Shown: positions 33,865 through 44,904 of the stretch, in pieces
Position numbering within the stretch: position 1 is the stretch's first letter
How the letters are laid out: each line of letters opens with the position of its first letter
Assembly: GCA_036346225.1 (NCBI GenBank)
Contig: JARFIW010000836.1
Span: 1,550,001 to 1,614,000 of the forward strand
Length of the DNA stretch: 64,000 nucleotides
Source: Platerodrilus igneus
Lineage: Eukaryota > Arthropoda > Insecta > Coleoptera > Lycidae
Reading direction: 5' to 3'
Translations under genes and position numbers: made by a program
Notes under the pieces: generated by a model
Told to the model about the DNA's origin: nothing
The model's input: only the letters and a program-made list of their open reading frames with translations
Database searches by the model: none

Positions 33865-36190
33865 TTATTAGCAGTACAATACTGTTGCCAGCAGTGGTAA
33901 CAATATAATTACAAATAGATATTTATTACAAAAATTTAATTGACTAAACTAGCAAACCGAACCTTAGTTGCAGGGAAAGGGTCGAAGACGTCCTGAGACT
34001 GTGAATTCCACAACACAACACTCCTGCTAAAAAGAGAGTTGGAACCACAGGAGCTTGCGTACTTTGCATGCTAAACAAATGATCACTTCGGGAGATGTAG
34101 TTTGCCGCACATAGGCGGTTATTAATCTTTCTTAAGGAGGATAATTTTGTTATGGCTTTATACATTATAATTAGTACCCTATGGTCCCGCCGTAAAGCCA
34201 GTGGTTCCCACTCTAAGTATCGTAAAAGTGTTGTGCAACTAACTGAATTATTGTAAATACTCAATACCTGTCGAGCCGTTTACGTGGAACTGCCTTGAGG
34301 GACGAAGCAGGATACTTAACTGATAGACTCGAAACTGCTGTGCAGTACTCTAAAGTAGGATATACATGACAAACATAAGCTTGCTGCTTCGTCTCATATG
34401 AAGCACTATGGAGGCAGTACTTAAAAAAGTTTAGTTGCTCATTGGCTTTAGAGGTTACATAGAGAACATGCTCATTCCACTTTAGGTTATGGCTGATAAT
34501 AAGACCTAGATATTGACAGCAGTCTGTTGAAGCAAGAGTAGCTTCTCATGTAGGAATAGGCAGGTAGAGTTGTACCAAATGCTACCCAGACTCTCTTGGT
34601 ATCGTTAATGATCATTCTATTAGCTTCTGTCCATGCCGCAAGGTGAGTCAGGTCATTTTGCAAAATATAATATCATCTCTAGACTTGATTACTTTATAGA
34701 GGACAATGTCATCAGCAAAAAGTCTAACAGTGGATGATATGTTGCTAACGATGCTGTTTATAAAGATTAGAAACGTTGGACCAAGTACCGATCCTTGTGG
34801 TACTTCTGAAGTAATCTCTACTAATTCAGATAAAGTATCTCTAATCCTGACCTGCTGCGTGCTATACGATAGAAAAATCTTTAACCAGGACGGTACTCAA
34901 TGGTCAGGACAGACTTCACCCAAGTACTCTACAAGTAGTTTGTGGGACATACTGTCAAACGCCTTTGCTGTATCATTGTATATAACGTCAACATGTATCC
35001 CTTTCTCCCAATTTTCAGCGATATCTTGAATATAGCAAGCAAGGGCTGCTTCACAAGAGTACTAATGTCTGAATAAAATTGAAATGGACTTAGGAAATTC
35101 ACGTGATCTAAGTTCCTCATTATATACAAATTTATGAGCCTTTCAAATGTGCGACATATCACACGTCAGACTTATGGGCCTATAATTTTCTGGTTTGGAT
35201 TTTAACCCCTTTTTATACACAAGTATTATGTACACTTTGCGCCAATCATCTTGGATACCACAATTATTAATACACATATTGAATAGCATGTATGTGGCAA
35301 GTATGGTAGGATTACTTTACCACAGATACTAGTTAATTGAACAATAACTCCGTCAGGACTACATGCTTCTGCAGTCACTTTGGGCAAGGCTTTAATAATA
35401 TCATCATCACCAAACTTAAATGAGGCACCTGCCATCACATGAACTCTAGCAGCCATACTAACACTCATTTGCGGCTCATCTTTGAAGACTTGATTTGATT
35501 GTGTTACTGAATATAGATGCAACTTCAGTAGCAGATACTGGCAGACCTTGGCTGAACCCTGATTTTTAAGAATATTGATATATTTGTAAAATTCATTCCA
35601 GTTACTACAATTTTTGTGTTTGACTAGGGTTAACAGAAAGAATTGACTCTGAAGCCTTTTCGACAGCATGACAAAACACACTTTATGAAAGGGAGATAAA
35701 TTAGGTTTGGCAAAGGCACGGCAGCACAATTTTTTAATCTACCTAACCTCTTTGTTGTAGTATATGGGATCAGAATTGGAGTATAACCGTTTAGATAGCA
35801 CATATGCATCTCAAAGAATGCATTTGAAAGATTTCCAGTATTCGTTGACTGAACCAGCTTGGCTAATTCAGCCCCGGTAGCTGCTTGCTAGGAACTTACG
35901 GAGCTCCACAAGCGAATTGGTTAATAGTAACTAAATGGGTCGAGGACAGTACAAGTGGATCATTCAACAAGAGAATTGACCAGATCAATGACCAGGATAT
36001 GATGACCCCGGTTGCACTTTCCACTATTTGATGCAAATCCTCAGACAGAAGATGGTTAATAAGATGTTGCTCATAGCAATTTGTAGGTCTGATGGCCCAA
36101 GCCACACTTGGAAGATTAAGATCACCCCCCACTACTATACCTACAGGGGCCTTCAAAATGTTATTAGCTTGTATGATAATTGTTCTTAAT
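33865..36190 (-). pseudogene. CR1/jockey-group LINE: endonuclease and RT, antisense
   Basis: Minus-strand order: VGIVVGGDLNLPSVAW (endonuclease, about 36140–36095), LHQIVESATGV (about 36040), ASFKFGDDDIIKAL and CSPDGVIVQL (RT thumb region before domain 0, about 35430–35340), a Y-R-P-I-S-L block (about 35180), VPQGSVLGPTFLIFINSIV (about 34815–34750), VRLFADDIVLYKVI (about 34715–34690), then LEWEPLALRRDHRVLIIMYK (about 34215–34150) and RLRPFPATKVRF at the C-terminus (33980). Many frameshifts. 3' end near 33865. It lies inside the long-TIR transposon and removes the transposase N-terminus. Confidence 0.78.
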
Positions 36191-36660
36191 CCGCCTAAAA
36201 GCCAAATACCTGGTGCCCAGTCGGGGATTTATTCATTACCTTACTGGCCCCGAACCCTATCCAACATACAGAGAACGCATAAACTTAGTTGACAACAACA
36301 TATGCACGTACGGAGAAATAGAAACACCGAAACATATAGTATTCGAGTGTAATGACTTACAACCGTACCTCTACGCACATAGACAAACATTATTAAACAA
36401 GACCCTACACCAGATGATTTGGAACAAAAACTTCTTTCCACACTTAAATGCACTCACACAAAAAACCGTGGCACTCATCCACCAACGTTATCTTGACGGA
36501 TAAAAGACACAAACAAAACTACCCAGACAGAGACATAAAAGTAACACCTCTCCTTGGACCTAGGCTCTGCCCCGGAGACCGATCTCCTGGAATTCCAAGA
36601 GCTCTGCTCTTGACGACCAGAAGCAACAAGATCAAACCATTAACCCGACTTTGAAACGAT
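36180..36660 (+). pseudogene. R1/I-type LINE C-terminal fragment, 5'-truncated
   Basis: LKAKYLVPSRGFIHYLTGPEPYPTY is the end of an RNase H-like region followed by the C-H-C zinc segment NICTYGEIETPKHIVFECND (36300–36355; the usual C-x-C-G has one Tyr in place of Cys or Gly). Continues to HQRYLDG stop at 36501. It abuts the 5' end of the minus-strand LINE. The following ~370 bp are probably its 3' UTR, with repeated gtataagtt words. Confidence 0.65.
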
Positions 36661-36669
36661 CCAACCCCC

Positions 36670-36702
36670 TAATATGTAGAATTTGCATGCTTCTACATAT
36701 TA
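36670..36702. repeat. Perfect 12-bp hairpin in LINE 3' region
   Basis: taatatgtagaa, 9-nt loop tttgcatgc, then the exact reverse complement. It is 170 bp after the fragment's stop codon. Confidence 0.85.
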
Positions 36703-37039
36703 GCAACCCTGTCTCTCACAAATAATAACCCACAATCGTAGTATAAGTTAATTTTAAGTGATAGTATAAGTTAAATTTAAGTAGTAGAATAGAAAATTTC
36801 TTTTCTTTTTAACAAACGCTAAATTTTAAGAACTTTCATATACTAGAGGCAAACAATACAGCAAACAAATCCTTTCCTCTGAAAGAACCTAATTTTTTAT
36901 TTATGTAATAGTATAAGTTCAAACATGTACAAAATTATACTAATTCAATCCAACCTTTTAGTAACCTGGGCAAACATAAACACAAATTAACATTTCAAAC
37001 ACACTTCACTGTTCACTGCTGTTCTTTACTGTATCAGGT

Positions 37040-37471
37040 TCAATCCTTAATTCCTGATGCAATTTCATGAACAAGAGTTCTGTTCTCAGATTTAACATTA
37101 AACACAATGTAGGAAAATGTGGCATTTTTAAGGAAATCAGTCACTCCATCAGGTGAAGTTGGTGCCTCTTCATCCGTATATTGCACATCTACTGGATGTT
37201 TGACTTCAAGGTGGTGTAATGTTTTCGTTTTTACAACAATTTCATCACCTACTCCATCAATCTTACCAAGCTTGTGACAAGTATTACATAGAAGTTGATT
37301 GCTACCATCAACTAAGGTTATAATAGTACCATATCTTTCTCTGCACAATGGGTGAAGTTTTCCTTTACAGGTAACACACTCAACACATTTTCTAACCACA
37401 TTATTATTGCAATAAATACAAACTATAGATTGGTCACATTTTGCATGCTGTTGACTGGCAGTTATGTTAAT
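37040..37471 (-). CDS. Zinc-finger-like ORF of unknown function inside the long-TIR transposon
   Basis: The open frame contains a dense Cys/His array: CDQSIVCIYCNNN, then CVECVTCKGKLHPLCRE, then LLCNTCHKLG. The spacing resembles a PHD/RING-type metal-binding fold but fits no family I can name. The C-terminal half (HHLEVKHPVDVQYTDEEAP … NVKSENRTLVHEIASGIKD) is ordinary soluble sequence, with stop at 37040. The first ATG in frame is at 37399, but the Cys array continues upstream to about 37440 with no ATG, so the start is either on an upstream exon or the ORF is truncated. Same strand as the transposase. It may be a LINE ORF1, a captured host fragment, or a passenger gene. Confidence 0.4.
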   Translation of the reverse strand: MNITASQQHAKCDQSIVCIYCNNNVVRKCVECVTCKGKLHPLCRERYGTIITLVDGSNQLLCNTCHKLGKIDGVGDEIVVKTKTLHHLEVKHPVDVQYTDEEAPTSPDGVTDFLKNATFSYIVFNVKSENRTLVHEIASGIKD

Positions 37472-37701
37472 CTTACAAAATCTTATTTAAATCTTATTTA
37501 AAATTGACGAATCGTTTCACTTAAATTTCAACCGCATTCGCCATGCATAACTGTTAGTTAAAAAGTCTGAATTATTTAATTGTTGAAGATCCATTTCAAT
37601 GAATTCACAGCACAACAGGTACGATGCTGAAAAAATGAGTAAGCATTATCAAAATTACACCCAGCCGTGATAACGATTACAGCTGATACTTGTTGATACA
37701 G

Positions 37702-37995
37702 GATCGCCTCTGTGCATGCACACAAATTAATGCATTTTTGAAGGATTATTTTTGATTTTAGGTTTAGGGATGTTATATTGAAAAATAGGATTTTTAAAGA
37801 GCTATCCGATGCGTTAGTTAAAAATACCCCTTTCTATTTAACAAAAGGGTAGCTTTGTATTTTCCTGAAAAAACTAGAACTCTCCATGAACATTTGTCCC
37901 CCTTCAACAGATATAAAACTTTTATCTGAAGGTTTTTTGTTCTATACCTTATACTTTTTAAATTAAACATTGGTTGGTTTAAAAATTACACCCTG
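37702..37995 (-). repeat. Right long TIR
   Basis: Inverse of 31561–31864; ends …accaatgtttaattt… inward from ggtttaaaaattacaccctg. Flanked by TA at 37996. Confidence 0.8.
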
Positions 37996-38689
37996 TATGC
38001 ATTAAACCAAGGTAAAAATACTGTAGTTAATCCTGTGCTTGCCTAAGAGGACATAATAGGTTTAACAGATATTACAAACGAGCTATTTAATTCATTTTGC
38101 AAACTGACAATGTAAATTAATTTGAATTCTGCTTACCTTCAGAATACTGCATTTTAGCAAGCTGAATAATTAATGATAATTGTTTGTCTACGTTTTGCAG
38201 TGGGTGTTCAATTCTTTTCTAGACTAGATTCATTGACCGAGTTCACTGTAATTACTATAACATTAAATGAAACAAAACAAAGATAAAGGTAATGGATCAG
38301 GTAAAGGGTCGACGGGTAAACTCCACTACATTATTTATAATTTATAAATCATTACTGCCACATAAGCAATTAACGATATGAAAGTCAAAACAAAAATTAT
38401 CACGGTGGCCGACTTTTTCAACTTCGTCCACCACAACCGCCACATTGCACATTCTGTTTGGTTGGAAAAACAACATTTTCGTTTCACGAACCATAAGAAG
38501 CGTCTTTACTGCAAAATTACATAATAATAAGGCTATTCCCTTTAAAACATTACGGAGAATTCTAAACCACATTTATAATACACAATTGTACTGGAAAATC
38601 CCCTGCAGTAATTATTTACTAGAAATAATTTATACAGCACTTTTTAACACATAAGATGAGAAGTTATAGACAATATAGTCTCACTGATA

Positions 38690-38850
38690 CAACAATTCTT
38701 CGAAAACCAAGCTGGTTTTCACCCAATTCCCTTTCCATCTGATTTTCCATCCATCTGTAGACGATTTTGGTTAGAATTTTGCAGGCATGGTTGATTAAAC
38801 TTAAGATTCGATAGTTTTCACGTCGGTCAGTTTAAAGACTGAAATATCTT
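38690..38850 (-). pseudogene. Short LINE RT fragment
   Basis: Minus strand reads a NHACKILTKIVYRWMENQME block then ELGENQ and LGFRR, the region around RT motif 2 of RTE-like LINEs. It may be the 5' continuation of the LINE at 30490–31556, separated by the long-TIR transposon, but 38000–38690 holds unexplained sequence between them. Confidence 0.5.
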
Positions 38851-40396
38851 ATAAAATCATATTGTACAAAAAGTACAAGATACCATGAAACTATAAATTC
38901 ATGTGAAATATCTCTTAAGAGTTAAGTTCTTACTGTAACGACTTTATTAAAGATCATCAACAAAAACACAAAATACTGCATATTACAATAACATGTATTT
39001 AAGCTAACTAGATAAACTGTTAAACAAACACAAATATTAGTGAAAAATATGTAATACAGCAAATGTTTCAGGTATAACCAACATATTTTTGCATCACTGA
39101 TGATTTTGGTCACTTGTTTAGATCCTAATATGCCATCAATGAGTAAACACTTATTTAGCTACCTTTTCTGTTAATACACAATTAATTTTGATATAAACTT
39201 GTAAAACACTCTTGCTCACATACAAAATATTTTATTTGGATTATATTGCATGAAAAGCTTCGAATATATTTAAATACTAGATGCATTGTAGAAAGTATCT
39301 ACAATTTCAATTGTAAATCAGTTTTGTTTACTGCTATGTTGACTTAGAATGTGCCATCATGCTGCGAAAGGTTTTAGTTATTAGTCACATCAGTACAATG
39401 ATAATGTATAGTAGGAAATTCATTGTTTTGTTGTTTACTGGGTGTAAATCAGTTCTTACCAAGCAACATTATTGTACCTGCACATACGATCTGTCCACAG
39501 ATAAAACCATTAATTATTAATGTAAATAGTTTATTGAAACAAAAAATATGGACATTAAAAAATTCACAAATACATCATGCACACCTGAAAAATACAACTT
39601 CTATTACTGTCACATGGAAGATTGGTGGTTATAAATAATGCACAATATTTTGTTAGTTTTGAGTTAAATGCTTTTAAATGTTAAATATTATTGGAATGAT
39701 GTGGAAAAACGCCGTTGTTGGTGATTGCAGGAAATAAAACATGACCCTTTTTTGAGCAATTTGGGAAATTTACTAGAACTTTAATAATCTAAAATCGAGA
39801 AAATACAACATTTAAAGAACTTGTTATGGTTTATGTGGTATGAATTTCCCTCAGCACGTGTTTACTGACTTAGAAGGGCATAACAAGAAAAAGAAGAGAA
39901 AAATATTATAAGGGTTCACAATTTAATTGTATGTATGTCTATGAAAGTTCTGATATTAATTTTTATTAACATGTGTGTTTAATTTATCAAACATTAATAT
40001 TCATGTACCAGAAAAGTTAGTAAGAACTAGAACCATGTTTTATTTACAGTCTGCTAGTACAAACAAATATAAAAATTCCCTTATTTATAGAATGTGCAAT
40101 TTGTATAATAATTGATCTGGAAATATTGATATCTTTAATTCATCACTAAGGTCATTTATTCAAAATATTGCTCAGTTGATTAACACCTAAAATATTTTAA
40201 ATATTAACTACTATGTTTTTATATTCTGTTTTTGCTAATGTATATTTCTTTGACTATTTTAGTGGTGTAATTCTTCTGTACATTTTTTGACCAGTAGTTT
40301 TAGTTTTAATTATAAATGTTATTTGACTATTATATTTAGGTATTACTCCATAATTGGATTGATTTGTATATCTGTGGAGTAATATGTATTAAATAA

Positions 40397-40537
40397 ATTA
40401 ATGAAAATGTAAAATTACGTACTGACAAAACTTATTTAGCTAGGCTAACAGCAATTGAAGCACCACATAGCTCATTAGTAAAGCCACTGCCATGGTTGTA
40501 TGCAAGAAACCAACAAGAATATCTTGATAGTAGTTAA
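40397..40537 (+). CDS. Short ORF with protein-like composition, unrecognised
   Basis: Opens just after a stop at 40394 and runs 46 codons to TAA (40535–40537). Residues 11–40 read TYLARLTAIEAPHSSLVKPL then PWLYARNQQEYLDSS. In DNA this AT-rich a random frame would be dominated by Lys, Asn, Ile, Phe and Tyr, while this one has Ala, Pro, Leu, Arg and Trp. It lacks ATG at the start except through upstream sequence, and no strong acceptor is visible. It could be the last exon of a gene or chance. Confidence 0.2.
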   Translation: MNENVKLRTDKTYLARLTAIEAPHSSLVKPLPWLYARNQQEYLDSS

Positions 40538-41598
40538 GGTTATACTTCTAACTGCAACGCATCAGTCCACAAAAAAAACTCAAAGCAAATTCCCAATTTG
40601 CCAAGTTTTAGCGGAACTGGAAAAACATGTGAATTTATTCTAATTTAAAATACGAAATATTCAAATATTCTTATCAACTAACAATGAAATCCAAAATTAT
40701 ATACTTATAGCTATTGTCAAAGAGCGCTTATCCAAATCTCCTTTGTAAATTTCCATCAACGGTATTAAATCCTTCCTCTCCATCAAAAAGTGCATCTTCT
40801 ATTTATAATTAATTAACTTCAGAGTAGCCCTTGCATCGAAGAACGTTCAATTTTCATTGTACTTTACAAAACAAATGATGCATCACCAAATAATTTCATT
40901 TGATAACTTCGATGTTTGAAACTACTCAAATTTATAAGTTTCATGTCGTAAACTAAGTTACAGCATACAATTCTGCTTTAAATCTTACATAATGAATGTT
41001 ACATATTGCTTGGAAAGAATGACAAATTGCGAATTAAATCTTGAATGAATCGTTCTAATCAAGTTCCGGCTTTAGATACAAAATTATCTCTATACGTCAT
41101 CATTCGGGATCCTTCCCGAATCATTTGGAACATGTCTAACCCTGGGTGATGTAATTTTTGTGATTTATATTAATCCTAAAGCATACCATTTATCCTTTTC
41201 TAATAAACGAAGTTATCAGCTACTATCTCCTTCTTTCGTATTGTAATACATAGAGTAGATAAACTTGATTTCGCTTTATTACTTTTTAATAGTCGCGGTT
41301 TTCATAAATAGTTATTAAATGGTTTCTTAATATTTTATGACAAATTTGTCTTTATTAATAATGTACCGGAAAATTCTAGAATAAGGTTTTATTTAAAACA
41401 TCCACTGACCGGTCAGTGTATGTTTCCTGCCCTTGTGAAATACTAAAGCTATTGTTTTGTTAATGGTTATACAACTATTAGCTCGATTTGTATACGTGAA
41501 CAAGCTTTTATGATTTTCGTAAGTTTATTTACAGATACCTCTTATTTTTTATCTCGTTCACACAAATTCCTTATTGCATTCTGCAAATAACTTGTCCT

Positions 41599-41624
<26 letters not shown>
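41599..41624. repeat. (TA)n microsatellite
   Basis: About 13 TA units in otherwise featureless DNA. Confidence 0.9.
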
Positions 41625-41630
<6 letters not shown>

Positions 41631-43262
41631 GTTGTCACGAGAGGTCATTGAACCCCAAATTCTAAAGCGTGTATAAATAATCGCCATAAGCATATTGTAA
41701 ATAAATAACAAGTAACGTAAGTTTTATATATAAAAATAATTAATTGTAAGATACCATAAAACGTATTTAAATGGGAATGCAAATCGATACTTTTTCATAA
41801 CATTTGCTGTAAATAGCATAGAATAGTACAGCTTTGCAGATTTAACTTAAGAAACTACAATCAACATGTATTTTTAATCCAAAACCCAAAATAACGTTAA
41901 TTTTGTGTACTGGAACACGAACGCAAATATTTCCTATAAAATACATTAAAAAGCAACTAAAGTTTAAATTAATTACCCGTGGATTACAGCAATTTATTAT
42001 AAATAAAGAATTCTGTAGAATTTTTTAGAATATAAAACGATGAGTCATCGGGATTTAGAACTACGTAAATAAACTCATTCATAAATAAAATTTTATACCA
42101 AGAAGCGATCGGAACGCGGAAAACCCACAAAAATCCATGAAATATAGGATAAAATTGATTATCTTTAGCATTAGTATGCGACGCCACAATAATAGTATAT
42201 GTGTAAAACAAGGACGAAAAGCGCGTCACGAATAACTGGAATCAGATAAATAGGTAATACAACTCAAACGATTTTAGACGCTAATGAGGATTTCCAATAA
42301 AATTACGTAAGATAGCCGTTTATTATTTAGAATGGAATTGCTCTAATTCTACAACATTCGAGAATATAGATAATTTAGGGTATATAAATAAGCATTTATT
42401 CATTCGAAATTCATTCTTGATTAGTTTCGATTCTGCAATTTAATTGCGAGCTGTTGCTATGCGAAGATAGTATTTAAAGTATGTAGTAAACATACTATAA
42501 TTTAATAATTACGATGCTATGATTAATATAGAAGAGATGGTCTAAATGCAAATTACAACCAAAAATGGAATTATGAATTACAATGAATAAGAAAAATTCT
42601 TCAATATAACGCTATTTTAAAGATTTTATTAAATAATCCAAAGAAAGATTTAACCAGAAACGTACTTTGGTAATTGCTGTTTTTAATATGGAAAATATTG
42701 TGAGCTAATTTGACGTCAATTTAAAATAAGATTTTTAACTACGAGGAACATTTTTGTGGATTCTGCAAGTACTATTTTTAGATTTATTTGTAATTGATAT
42801 TAGAGTATTTGTACCTAGTTTAAAATAAGTTTTTTGTGTAAAGGATTTTTTACCAGGAAAATTGGTGTTCAGAGTTTGAAATACTCTGACCTTTTCATAG
42901 ATTATCTGTCAAGGACTTTTTTGGCCAAAACAAATCTTAGAAGCATGGAAATAATTATAACCAAGTAAACCATCTTCAAAAGAATAAGTTTAATTTTGTA
43001 AATTTAAAATAAAGTAAGGAACAATTGTGTTTTTATATAAAAATTACCTCTTAGAAATTATTTTATGTTTGAAAGAAACAATGTTGTAGATGCTTTTGTA
43101 CGAGAGAAAATACTTCATACTGTATAAATGCTTTGTAATATTGCTGTGTATTATTTCATATTGAAAACTCCGTCAATTCAATTGAGCTAGTCAGGTAAAA
43201 TTAAAAAGGAAGGTAGGTGGAAAATTTCAAATTTACAAATCTGTATCACAGCACTCTTTTAG

Positions 43263-43264
<2 letters not shown>

Positions 43265-43301
<37 letters not shown>
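43265..43301. repeat. (AT)n microsatellite at a transposon end
   Basis: About 18 units; the mariner-like TIR cagtgtgtcccaaaaagttt starts at 43302 directly after its last TA. Confidence 0.92.
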
Positions 43302-43304
<3 letters not shown>

Positions 43305-44760
43305 TGTGTCCCAAAAAGTTTTATACAAATGGAGAAAAAATTTATCTTACATTTCACAAAAAAAATTCTTGATAAAAAGCTCTGCATGACCTGTAGATCC
43401 TTAATTAAGTACAAAATTTTAGAAACATTGGCTGGAATACGGGGAAAATCAAAATCATAATTTGGAGTGATAGTAAAATATGCTCAAATTGTATTGGAGA
43501 GCAAAATGTTCATTGAAATTTTTATTAAATAGCAAAAATTATACCCACTTTGTAGATAAAAATTAAAAGATATTCCATAAACACATGAGCAATTGTTAAA
43601 TTAATGCGCAGTACGAAACATCGTAAGATCCCGTTCATAATAAGCGCCTGATTTTATGTTACTCATCCTTTTTACACACGTTCTTGATAGAGTGCTTTGA
43701 AACATCTAAGAACTGTCAACAAATGTCAATTGTTACATAAGTGTGTGTTTGCAATAATTAGAAATGCCAGTAAAATTAAGTATTAAAGATAAAATTGAAA
43801 TTGTTCTCATTGTTGGAGAAAATTATAAAACATGTAGGGAGGCAGCAGAAATCTTTAGTAATCAACACACCGATAAAAAAATACATTTCACAATGGTCAG
43901 ATATGTAATAAATAATTTCACGAGTTCTGAAAGTGTTGAAAATAAATTTAGAAAGAAACATCGGCCATGGATTCAAAATGAAAAAATTGAAACTGCTATG
44001 ATGCTATTGGTTGTGGAAAATCCAAAATATTCACTTCGAAGAAGGTCCAATTTATTGAATGTAAGTAAAAATACAGTTGCACGATTTTTAAAGTCAAATA
44101 AATTTAAACCAGACAATCCCCAATTTACCCATACTCTAAAAGAAGGAGATATTGTACAAAGGTTTGAATTTTGTGCTCGTATGCAAGGAGAATTAAAAAA
44201 TAACAGATTTGTGAAATGACAAGTACTGTTCTCTGACGAAGCAACGTTTACGTCTAATGGTACAGTAAGTTCGCAAAATTGTCGATGGTGTAGCGATGTT
44301 ATTCCCATTTTCCATGTCCAAACCAGAGATCAATATTAATTTAAAACTAATGTATGGTGTGGCATTTACAAAGACAGAATTGTTGGACCATTCTTTTTTC
44401 TTTGGCCAAAGGTCGCCAGACATAACCCCTCTAGACTTCTTTTTGTGGGGCTACTTAAAAGAAAAAGTATACCTTCAGAGGCCATTTCAAGAAGTTGATC
44501 ATCTTGAAAGAATCATTAAAGATACATGTGAAGCTATAACTCCAGATGTGGTTATAAATGTCATAAATGAATTTAGTCGACGAACAATCACCTGTTTAGA
44601 AAGGAACGGCAGATACGTTGAAGTTCTGTAGTATTTAAGTAATTTTACATGTTCTCAACAGAATTTATTAGTTGTGACTATTCATTGTTGATACATTAAT
44701 AGGAGGTTTATCATGTCTTATTCCTTTATTCAATAAATAATCTAATTAATAATATCTTGT
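43302..44760 (+). mobile_element. mariner-like element, one TIR visible
   Basis: 5' end cagtgtgtcccaaaaagttt after TA matches the look of mariner-like TIRs. The matching inverse at the 3' end was not found before the Penelope-like element that begins near 44782, so the right end is lost. A 460-bp leader precedes the transposase; an aataaa occurs at 44734. Confidence 0.6.
43764..44631 (+). pseudogene. mariner-like transposase lacking the second catalytic block
   Basis: Starts MPVKLSIKDKIEIVLIVGEN; a helix-turn-helix region includes LNVSKNTVARFLKSNKF (44060–44110). Frame ends with a stop at 44217–44219, then in another frame VLFSDEATFTSNG (44224; first catalytic Asp). A further frame change gives NVWCGIYKDRIVGPFFF-like sequence (about 44350–44400) fused directly to RSPDITPLDFFLWGYLKEKV (44411; third catalytic region). 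The block normally between them, with Q-Q-D-G-A-P, is absent: an internal deletion of roughly 180–200 bp at about 44403. Ends ERNGRYVEVL. Non-functional. Confidence 0.8.
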
Positions 44761-44781
44761 AATTTTTTCTGGGAAAATCAC

Positions 44782-44904
44782 AATGGTGGTTAGTAAAAAA
44801 TGTTCAGGAAGTGAGCAGAGAATGTCATCAAAATGGTATTTCTAGTCAAATACGTTGATGACATTCTCTGCTCACTTCCTGAACATTTTTTACTAACCAC
44901 CATT
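44782..44904. repeat. Perfect 50-bp inverted repeat, 23-nt spacer
   Basis: 44782–44831 is the exact reverse complement of 44855–44904. The right arm is coding sequence of the Penelope-like RT that follows; the left arm is an inverted copy at its truncated 5' end. Confidence 0.95.

Larger units (their letters stand above)
31561..37995 (-). mobile_element. mariner-like transposon with ~300-bp TIRs, enlarged by nested insertions
   Basis: cagggtgtaatttttaaacc at 31561 is the inverse of ggtttaaaaattacaccctg ending at 37995, and similarity continues inward for about 300 bp on both sides (31561–31864 and 37702–37995). TA flanks both ends (31559–31560, 37996–37997). The transposase on the minus strand is next to the left TIR. 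The 6.4-kb length is explained by a solo LTR and LINE fragments inserted inside. TIRs this long are unusual for mariner-like elements (usually 20–40 bp). Confidence 0.8.
38860..43260. other. 4.4 kb AT-rich DNA with little recognisable content
   Basis: Contains a TA tract (41599–41624) and one short non-random ORF (40397–40537). Otherwise no coding blocks, RNA genes or element ends were recognised. It could be intergenic or intronic. Confidence 0.4.

Noticed and set aside
34706..35029. Plus-strand 107-residue ORF
   Set aside because: Antisense of the CR1/jockey-like RT (its complement carries the V-P-Q-G-S-V-L-G-P and F-A-D-D motifs).
38342..38654. Minus-strand 76-residue ORF with a few Cys residues and overlapping plus-strand ORF
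   Set aside because: No motif, and an overlapping frame of similar length on the other strand; not enough to call a gene.
38690..38850. RT fragment as the certain 5' half of the 30.5-kb LINE
   Set aside because: The gap sequence at 38000–38690 is unexplained, so continuity across the transposon cannot be claimed.
41984..42229. 81-residue minus-strand ORF
   Set aside because: No recognisable features in AT-rich DNA; length expected by chance.
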